Assembly: GCA_903933585.1 (NCBI GenBank) | Contig: CAIZKO010000039.1 | Coordinates: forward strand, 1-49,632 | DNA from: an uncultured Actinomycetes bacterium | Lineage (GTDB): Bacteria; Actinomycetota; Actinomycetes; Nanopelagicales; Nanopelagicaceae | DNA length: 49,632 nucleotides | Reading direction: 5' to 3' | Shown here: piece by piece, positions 44,062 to 49,632 of the stretch | Layout: every line of letters starts with the position of its first letter | How positions within the stretch are numbered: position 1 is the first letter of the stretch | Notes under the pieces: model-generated | Databases searched by the model: none | What the model was told of the DNA's origin: nothing | What the model saw: only the letters and a program-made list of their open reading frames with translations | Position numbers and translations under genes: made by a program

Positions 44062-44973
44062 ATGAGAAGAGGCTTCGGTTCTGGCGTAGCAACAATTGCA
44101 GCAAATGGAGACCTCCTCGATTGTTGGTTCATCCAGGTTGGCCTTGAACCACTCGCAAATCCAGCGGACCGCTCTGCACTTCTCGCCGCCGACCCATTGC
44201 GCGGAGTCACGAAAGAGGCAGTCGATCTCGAGATCGATTTGGATAGCGCACCTACCTCGGCTGCCGACGCTTACCTCCGGCTACATCTCTTATCCCATCG
44301 CTTAGTGAAGCCCCACGGTATCAACCTCGATGGAATCTTCGGACTCCTCACCAATGTGGCGTGGACTTCTGCCGGACCTTGCTCGCTAATCGACTTTGAA
44401 TTAACCCGCGCCAAGTTGCGCGCAGCTCATGGCAATCTCACCGTTTATAGCGTCGATAAATTCCCGCGGATGGTTGATTACGTAATCCCAGAGGGCGTAC
44501 GTATTGCTGATGCAGATCGGGTCAGACTCGGCGCGTATTTATCGTCAGGCACAACGATCATGCACGAAGGCTTCGTCAACTTTAATGCCGGTACTTTGGG
44601 TAAGTCCATGGTCGAGGGTCGCATCAGCGCTGGTGTAGTTGTCGGCGATGGCAGCGATGTTGGTGGCGGCGCATCCATCATGGGGACACTGAGCGGCGGT
44701 GGTAAAGAAGTAATCTCCATCGGCGAACGCTGCCTTCTTGGCGCCAACTCTGGTTTAGGAATTTCTCTCGGCAATGATTGCGTCATCGAATCCGGCACTT
44801 ACATCACCGCCGGATCGAAGATCACCTTGCCCGATGGAAATGTTGTTAAGGCCCGGGAATTATCTGGCGCTAATAACTTGATCTTCCGCCGCAATTCTCA
44901 AAGTGGAAATCTTGAAGTTGTTCCAAAAGTAGGCGGCTGGGATGGGCTCAACTCCATCCTGCATTCAAATTAA
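44062..44973 (+). CDS. dapD: Tetrahydrodipicolinate N-succinyltransferase DapD (actinobacterial type)
   Basis: A protein of about 303 residues that succinylates tetrahydrodipicolinate, the step before DapC, in lysine and meso-diaminopimelate synthesis. The N-terminal half (GVATIAANGDLLDCWFIQ, HLLSHRLVKPHGINLDG) and the conserved DKFPRMVDYVIP are typical of the actinobacterial DapD. A left-handed beta-helix (about 160-280) includes MHEGFVNFNAGTLGKSMVEG, VVVGDGSDVGGGASIMGTL and LLGANSGLGISLG. I chose ATG 44062 from the family N terminus and the promoter spacing. A bidirectional terminator follows. Confidence 0.95.
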   Translation: MRRGFGSGVATIAANGDLLDCWFIQVGLEPLANPADRSALLAADPLRGVTKEAVDLEIDLDSAPTSAADAYLRLHLLSHRLVKPHGINLDGIFGLLTNVAWTSAGPCSLIDFELTRAKLRAAHGNLTVYSVDKFPRMVDYVIPEGVRIADADRVRLGAYLSSGTTIMHEGFVNFNAGTLGKSMVEGRISAGVVVGDGSDVGGGASIMGTLSGGGKEVISIGERCLLGANSGLGISLGNDCVIESGTYITAGSKITLPDGNVVKARELSGANNLIFRRNSQSGNLEVVPKVGGWDGLNSILHSN

Positions 44974-44984
44974 TTTCTAGAAAC

Positions 44985-45018
44985 AGGGTTTCGATGCTAG
45001 TCACCTCGAAACCCTTTT
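44985..45018. terminator. Bidirectional intrinsic terminator
   Basis: AGGGTTTCGA (44985-44994) pairs perfectly with TCGAAACCCT (45006-45015), a 10-bp stem with an 11-nt loop, followed by TTT on the plus strand and by a T-rich stretch on the minus strand. It lies between the convergent dapD and SpoIID-like genes. Confidence 0.85.
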
Positions 45019-45023
45019 GCTCG

Positions 45024-46286
45024 TTAGTAAGTATTTGGTGCGATCTCAAACCAAGACGAGGGAAGTTTTAGTTTCGATTTAAAATCCCCGACTGCTAATT
45101 GTGCTGTAACGCCAATACTAGAAGTAGCTGTAATCAACGTAGCGCTGTTCGTAACAGTTCTGGCGTTGATCGCCAATGAAACAACATCTGGCAGGTTAAA
45201 GGCAGTTGCGACATCTTTTTGGATCAGTACACGTTGCCAATGGGCATACAGCGGGTTCAAGAAAATATCCAAACTCCAAGGGTCTGGGACATTTGTTAGA
45301 TAGGGGAATGCGGTCCCCCAGACATCCGCACTGGTCTGTGTCTGTCCACCATCAGATGAGAAGAAGTAAACCGAGATTGGTTTGCCCTGATAGTAAATTG
45401 CTTGGGCGCTAATCGGATCCGTTTCAGTTGCCGCCACCGCGGCTTTCCAGTTCACCCCAACTATTGCCTCTGATTCTTTGGCATACCCGATGTATGCCTG
45501 GTCGTACTTGGTGTTATAGACGTTGCAATTACATGCGGCGCGCAGAGTTAGGTGAGAAAGGGCGTACGTACGTGAAGCGATTGCTTGCGCTTGGAGTGCG
45601 GCGGGAAGCCAACTCGAAGACATCTCGCTGATACCAAGTACATATTGATCAATCGTCATTGTGTCAGTAATTTCGATTTTGCTACCAACAACTTTTAGTT
45701 GAAGTTGGCCATATTTTAATTGGATATTTCCGCCGGGAGTTGCAACTTTAATGACGGTAAATGGGTCGGGCTTGGGTCCGCTAGTACCAGCAATAGGGGC
45801 GGGCAATGAAGCGGTGCCCGTCCAATAGAAATTCCACATGCTTCGGGCTGGATATACCTGAGAGGCAATCCCCCTTTCATATCTTGCCGCTGCAATCTTT
45901 TTCCCGATAATTGCGAACTTATAGGTGCTCGCTGACGTTCCCGATCCACCGTTACTCATTGACCCATCAGGATTTGTGCCGAGATCCAAACCAGATTGTA
46001 AGAAACTAGGAGCAACCCCAACTGTTGCAGAAGAAACTGCGTGTGCAATATTTACCGAAATCAATTGTGTATCAGGAACTGAAACAACTTGCGTTCCGGG
46101 GAACCAATAATTCAGGATGTATTGCGCGCTCTGGCCTTCCATTGCTTGACCTTGAGCACCTATCTGACTCATACCGACTCCATGACCAAATCCTGAACCC
46201 GTTAATACAAAATGAGGTGGGATGGTTGTAGCGAAAGCTGGCGCAGGCATAAGCGCAATGATAAGAACTAAAAGCAAGCGCTTCAT
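45024..46286 (-). CDS. SpoIID/LytB domain protein, probable secreted lytic transglycosylase
   Basis: A 420-residue exported protein with a signal peptide (residues 1-20, ending APAFA-T). GSGFGHGVGMSQIGAQGQA (about 31-49) sits near the N terminus, and the SpoIID catalytic core TIDQYVLGISEMSSSWLPAA with the conserved Glu (about residue 222) and QAQAIASRTYAL follow. SpoIID cleaves peptidoglycan during endospore engulfment; in non-sporulating Actinobacteria relatives act on cell wall. Cysteines in RAACNCNVY might form a disulfide. One base after the GT2 gene stop, so co-translated. Confidence 0.83.
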   Translation of the reverse strand: MKRLLLVLIIALMPAPAFATTIPPHFVLTGSGFGHGVGMSQIGAQGQAMEGQSAQYILNYWFPGTQVVSVPDTQLISVNIAHAVSSATVGVAPSFLQSGLDLGTNPDGSMSNGGSGTSASTYKFAIIGKKIAAARYERGIASQVYPARSMWNFYWTGTASLPAPIAGTSGPKPDPFTVIKVATPGGNIQLKYGQLQLKVVGSKIEITDTMTIDQYVLGISEMSSSWLPAALQAQAIASRTYALSHLTLRAACNCNVYNTKYDQAYIGYAKESEAIVGVNWKAAVAATETDPISAQAIYYQGKPISVYFFSSDGGQTQTSADVWGTAFPYLTNVPDPWSLDIFLNPLYAHWQRVLIQKDVATAFNLPDVVSLAINARTVTNSATLITATSSIGVTAQLAVGDFKSKLKLPSSWFEIAPNTY

Positions 46287-46287
46287 T

Positions 46288-47274
46288 TTAGATCAAGTTC
46301 TTTGGAGAGGTAATAAAGCCAATTCCCCAGGAGAAATGCATCGTTGCGAGAATTGCCGGCAGCATAATCTTCTCTTTAGCATCTTTACCAGTAACGAAAG
46401 ATCCGATTAGATTTCCGAGCAAATACATTCCGGCTGGAAGAAAGAGAACTGGGTTGACTGTCGCTCCCAGAAGAATAGAAAGCACCGTAATCGCGACCGT
46501 TACGGGTGGCGCAAGATAGCGGAGGTTGATTGTGCCTTTGTGATTGCGGCTTACCGCACGGCGCCAACGGCCGTACTCAAAATATTGCTTGGCGAGTGCA
46601 CGTAAAGTTGGTCGAGGACGATAAGTAACCACGAGTTCTGGATCAAACCATATTGTTCCCCCGGCTTGGCGCAGTCGATAATTAAGTTCCCAATCCTGAG
46701 CTCGGGTAAATCTTTCGTCATATCCACCAACTGCCAGCAACGCCGCTTTATCGAATACTCCCAAATAGACGGTATCGGCGGGTCCAGGTTTACCGCCCAC
46801 GTGAAAACGGGCGGCGCCCACTCCTAAAGGGGAACGCATGGCTGTTGCAACCGCGCGCTCAAAGGCACCAACACCTTTGGCGGCCATGATGCCACCGACA
46901 TTCACAGCACCGGTCTCGCTCATTTCTTTAACGGCGCTAGCAATGTAGGTAGGGGCAACTTCAGCATGGCCATCGATACGGCAGATAATTGAATACTGCG
47001 ACGCGGCTATCGCCAGGTTGAGCGCTGCGGCGGTTCGACCCGTTGGGTTTTCGACCAAGACCACTCGCGGATCTTTCGCGGCAAGTGCCAGGGCTATCTC
47101 GTTAGTGCGATCGGTGGATGGTCCGAGCGCCAAGATGACTTCGAGTGGACCTTCGTAGCGCTGCGCCAAAATGGCGGTGATCGCATCGTCGAGGTAGCGC
47201 TCTTCGTTCAAAATGGGCAGGACAACGGAGACTCCGACAGGAGTTTGCTCTGAATTTACGTTCTTCGGGCTCAT
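46288..47274 (-). CDS. GT2 glycosyltransferase with C-terminal membrane helices
   Basis: A 328-residue family 2 glycosyltransferase, GT-A domain about 15-240: VSVVLPILNEERYLDDAI, ICRIDGHAEV (DxD-like acidic triad near 99), FTRAQDWELNYRLRQAGG (base loop) and YGRWRRAV. Two or three membrane helices form the C terminus. It resembles ExoM/hyaluronan-type enzymes making an extracellular or wall-linked glycan. Divergent from the UDP-glucose dehydrogenase gene, so UDP-glucuronate could be the donor. A TAGCGT box 9 nt before the ATG is a possible -10. Confidence 0.85.
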   Translation of the reverse strand: MSPKNVNSEQTPVGVSVVLPILNEERYLDDAITAILAQRYEGPLEVILALGPSTDRTNEIALALAAKDPRVVLVENPTGRTAAALNLAIAASQYSIICRIDGHAEVAPTYIASAVKEMSETGAVNVGGIMAAKGVGAFERAVATAMRSPLGVGAARFHVGGKPGPADTVYLGVFDKAALLAVGGYDERFTRAQDWELNYRLRQAGGTIWFDPELVVTYRPRPTLRALAKQYFEYGRWRRAVSRNHKGTINLRYLAPPVTVAITVLSILLGATVNPVLFLPAGMYLLGNLIGSFVTGKDAKEKIMLPAILATMHFSWGIGFITSPKNLI

Positions 47275-47303
47275 ACAGCGCTCACGCTACCGTTTCGGAG
47301 CGT

Positions 47304-47309
47304 TACTAT
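47304..47309 (+). promoter_or_regulatory. -10 box of leaderless UDP-glucose dehydrogenase promoter
   Basis: TACTAT on the plus strand, 7 nt before the ATG at 47317, in the 42-bp divergent gap. Confidence 0.52.
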
Positions 47310-47316
47310 CGGCGTA

Positions 47317-48630
47317 ATGACTCTCAAAATCTCTGTGATTGGCACTGGATACCTGGGCGCCACCCACGCCGCCTGCATGTCGAGCCTTGGCTTCGAGGTC
47401 ATCGGCATCGATATCGACGCTGCCAAGATCGCCAGCCTTTCATCCGGAACGATTCCGTTCTACGAACCAGGCCTGCAAGAGCTCTTGCAGAGCGAGTTAA
47501 AAACCGGTCGACTTTCATTCTCGACAGACTTCAACGCGATCAAGGATTGCGATGTGCACTTTATCTGCGTGGGCACCCCACAGGTAAAAGATGGCCTGGC
47601 CGCAGATCTCACCTATGTCTTTGATTCTCTGGCCGCCATCGCGCCAGTTGTCAAAGACGGTTCACTGGTTGTTGGTAAATCAACGGTGCCAGTTGGAACC
47701 GCCGCCAAGATGCGTGAACTGCTTCTGAAAATTAATCCCAATACCGATTTGGCGTGGAACCCCGAGTTTCTGCGCGAAGGTTTTGCCGTTGAAGACACTC
47801 TTAATCCAACCCGTCTCGTCGTTGGTGTCACCAATTCTCGTGCCGAAGAAGTTTTGCGCGAGGTCTACGCGAAAAATCTGGCGGCGCAAACCCCGTGGGT
47901 TAGCGCTGATCTGCCCACATCCGAGCTCGTGAAAGTTTCGGCGAATGCATTTTTGGCAACCAAGATCTCATTTATAAATGCTATGGCTGAAATTTGCGAG
48001 GCCGCTGGTGGAGATGTCACTGTGCTTGCAAAGGCAATTGGGTACGACCCTCGCATCGGACACCGCTTCTTACAGGCGGGCATTGGATTTGGTGGAGGCT
48101 GCTTGCCAAAAGATATCCGCGCATTTATGGCGCGATCAGAAGAGCTCGGCGCGCAACAGGCGCTGGAATTCCTGCGGGAAATTGATTCCATCAATCTGCG
48201 TGCGCGCACTCGCATGATCGATCTCGTTCGCAAAGATCTTGGTGAAGATCTCCGCGGAAAGAAAATCGCAGTGCTAGGCGCGGCATTTAAGCCAGATAGT
48301 GATGATGTAAGGGATTCTCCAGCCCTGGATATCGCAGTTCAGATTCAGGCAGCTGGCGCGACAGTGACTGTGCATGATCCCAAAGCTATTGCTAATGCCC
48401 GCACTCGCTTTCCCGCGCTGGGATTTTCCGAGAGCATTGAAGATTGCGTAGCGGGTGCCGATCTCGTGCTCCACTTGACCGAGTGGAAGGTATATCGCGA
48501 GATTGATCCCTCGCTGTTGATCAAACTAGTGGCTAATCCCAAGATCATTGATGGTCGTAACGCGCTCGATCGAGATAAGTGGCGTGCGGCGGGCTGGACT
48601 TTTAGAGCGTTAGGCCGCAGTAACGCTTAA
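47317..48630 (+). CDS. UDP-glucose 6-dehydrogenase
   Basis: A 437-residue NAD-dependent enzyme that oxidises UDP-glucose to UDP-glucuronate. N-terminal Rossmann motif [12 protein letters not shown] (7-18), catalytic Cys262 in [10 protein letters not shown], Lys206 in [11 protein letters not shown], and the C-terminal UDP-binding domain with [17 protein letters not shown]. The product feeds uronic acid-containing envelope polymers, in line with the divergent GT2 gene. GDP-mannose dehydrogenase is a less likely alternative. It overlaps the purE 3' end by 4 nt. Confidence 0.93.
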   Translation: MTLKISVIGTGYLGATHAACMSSLGFEVIGIDIDAAKIASLSSGTIPFYEPGLQELLQSELKTGRLSFSTDFNAIKDCDVHFICVGTPQVKDGLAADLTYVFDSLAAIAPVVKDGSLVVGKSTVPVGTAAKMRELLLKINPNTDLAWNPEFLREGFAVEDTLNPTRLVVGVTNSRAEEVLREVYAKNLAAQTPWVSADLPTSELVKVSANAFLATKISFINAMAEICEAAGGDVTVLAKAIGYDPRIGHRFLQAGIGFGGGCLPKDIRAFMARSEELGAQQALEFLREIDSINLRARTRMIDLVRKDLGEDLRGKKIAVLGAAFKPDSDDVRDSPALDIAVQIQAAGATVTVHDPKAIANARTRFPALGFSESIEDCVAGADLVLHLTEWKVYREIDPSLLIKLVANPKIIDGRNALDRDKWRAAGWTFRALGRSNA

Positions 48631-49136
48631 AAACCGGTTCGAGTATTGCGCTTAGCGTTGAGGTTCTTTCCCTTTTCGAGCGAAGCAACCCGTGCGCTCT
48701 CCATCAAAGCACCAACCTTTGCTGCAATAACCGTATCACTTGATCCCAAGATACGTGCTGCCAACAATCCCGCATTCTTGGAATTGCCAACTCCCACAGT
48801 TGCCACTGGTATTCCAGCGGGCATCTGCACAATCGAGAGCAATGAATCCATACCGTCTAAGACCTTGAGGGCAACTGGAACTCCGATAACCGGCAGGGTC
48901 GTTGCAGCTGCGATCATTCCTGGCAAATGTGCCGCGCCACCAGCACCAGCGATTATTACTTTATAACCAGCACCAACTGCTCCGTGGGCAAAAGCTAACA
49001 TTTCATTTGGGGTGCGATGAGCACTCACAACATCGACTTCATAGCTGATTCCTAATTCATCGAGGACAATCGCCGCTTCTTGCATTGTGGGCCAATCAGA
49101 GTCAGACCCCATAACGATTGCTACATCTTTACTCAT
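48627..49136 (-). CDS. purE: 5-(carboxyamino)imidazole ribonucleotide mutase PurE
   Basis: A 169-residue enzyme of purine synthesis converting N5-CAIR to [14 protein letters not shown] (9-18), SAHRTP (about 39-44), [12 protein letters not shown] (about 65-76) and [13 protein letters not shown] are visible. Class I PurE works with PurK, encoded just upstream. The ATG at 49136 overlaps the purK stop by 8 nt (ATGAGTAA); a TTG one codon earlier is possible. It is convergent with the UDP-glucose dehydrogenase gene and overlaps it by 4 nt. Confidence 0.96.
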   Translation of the reverse strand: MSKDVAIVMGSDSDWPTMQEAAIVLDELGISYEVDVVSAHRTPNEMLAFAHGAVGAGYKVIIAGAGGAAHLPGMIAAATTLPVIGVPVALKVLDGMDSLLSIVQMPAGIPVATVGVGNSKNAGLLAARILGSSDTVIAAKVGALMESARVASLEKGKNLNAKRNTRTGF

Positions 49137-49632
49137 CAATGGCTCCGCTCAGATAATCGACCGCATGGCTTACCTCAGACCTTAAGTGTAGAAGATCGGA
49201 GCCGAGAAGGGTGACATGTCCAACTTTGCGACCCGGGCGCAACTCCTTCATGTATTGATGGACCTTCAGCGCGGGTATACGCGCCATCAGATGCAGGTAG
49301 GGGCGATACAAATCGCTGCTCTTATCTGTCTCGATACCAATCACATTGCCCATGACGGCATATGGGGCGAGCAATGAGGTATCACCAAGCGGCAGATCGA
49401 GCACAGCGCGCAGGTGTTGTTCGAATTGACTAGTGACCGCACCTTCAATGCTCCAGTGCCCGGAGTTGTGGGGACGAAGTGCAAGCTCATTAATAATCAG
49501 GTGATCGCCAACGACAAATATTTCGACCGCCATTACTCCGACGAGATCAATCCCTTGTGCAATCTGGAGTGCGATCTGCGCCGTCGCAGTCGCCAGCGCC
49601 TTTGATAGGTTCGGCACGGGAGTCACAGTTTG
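49129..49632 (-). CDS. purK: 5-(carboxyamino)imidazole ribonucleotide synthase PurK (partial, N terminus beyond window)
   Basis: The C-terminal 167 residues of an ATP-grasp enzyme that makes N5-CAIR from AIR, bicarbonate and ATP. ...[28 protein letters not shown] with metal-ligand Glu and Asn, [22 protein letters not shown] and [11 protein letters not shown] are characteristic. The frame is open to the right edge of the window, so the ATP-binding N-terminal part is not seen. Translationally coupled to purE. Confidence 0.94.
   Translation of the reverse strand, partial: QTVTPVPNLSKALATATAQIALQIAQGIDLVGVMAVEIFVVGDHLIINELALRPHNSGHWSIEGAVTSQFEQHLRAVLDLPLGDTSLLAPYAVMGNVIGIETDKSSDLYRPYLHLMARIPALKVHQYMKELRPGRKVGHVTLLGSDLLHLRSEVSHAVDYLSGAIDE

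Overview
The window is a gene-dense chromosomal stretch of an actinobacterium with a streamlined genome. GC content is moderate (about half, by eye), almost no DNA is non-coding, and no gap exceeds about 160 bp. Evidence for Actinobacteria is a WhiB2-type Fe-S regulator, MtrA/MtrB, actinobacterial DapC and DapD, MshB (mycothiol synthesis), DUF3117, DUF3107, DUF3499, DUF501 and DUF5719 proteins, and block-wise gene order like Mycobacterium and Streptomyces. The small intergenic spaces and the many apparently leaderless genes fit a small-genome, perhaps aquatic (Nanopelagicales-like), lineage; the order is a guess. I saw no rRNA, tRNA, CRISPR array, insertion sequence or phage gene.

Layout. (1) 1-3738, the most accessory part: a class V aminotransferase (cut by the window edge) and a CPA2-type antiporter on the minus strand, divergent from a class III aminotransferase translationally coupled to a YczE-type membrane protein. 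(2) 3688-12236, minus strand: mfd, SurA-like protein, mazG, eno, ftsB-like, DUF501, ppx/gppA and a family-5 uracil-DNA glycosylase. This is the conserved actinobacterial mfd-mazG-eno-divIC-DUF501-ppx block. (3) ppc (plus), tail to tail with secA. (4) 17719-28661, minus strand: whiB, a giant GT2/membrane protein, DUF5719, DUF3499, manB, sahH, mtrA, mtrB, comF, secA. This matches the mycobacterial whiB2-manB-sahH-mtrAB-comF-secA order but lacks lpqB, hpf and tmk. (5) 28773-31187: sugar-nucleotide pyrophosphorylase, dapC and fdxA, divergent from a cysteinyl-tRNA synthetase with an extra N-terminal domain. (6) mshB, a TetR regulator and DUF3107. (7) 34672-38987: a four-gene operon of MgtE_N/CBS protein, NRAMP-related transporter, EamA transporter and PHP phosphoesterase. 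(8) mrp, htrA, O-methyltransferase, pepA, DUF3117, then a tiny sigma-region-4 protein divergent from dapD. (9) SpoIID-like protein, GT2 glycosyltransferase, UDP-glucose dehydrogenase, purE and purK (cut by the window edge).

Themes. Cell-wall and envelope synthesis dominates: DapC and DapD for meso-diaminopimelate, ManB plus a ManC-like enzyme for GDP-mannose, two GT2 enzymes, UDP-glucuronate, SpoIID and FtsB, with MtrAB and WhiB2 as likely controllers of growth and division. At least fourteen genes have a TANNNT-type -10 box only 6-7 nt before the start codon and no ribosome-binding site, so leaderless transcription seems routine here.

Points most worth a second look: the SH3-like domain fused to CysRS, the NRAMP-related transporter with lost metal-ligand motifs encoded directly after a soluble MgtE-type Mg2+ sensor, the archaeal/Thermotoga-type SahH at the actinobacterial sahH locus, the apparent AUC start of dapC, and yczE coupled to an aminotransferase.
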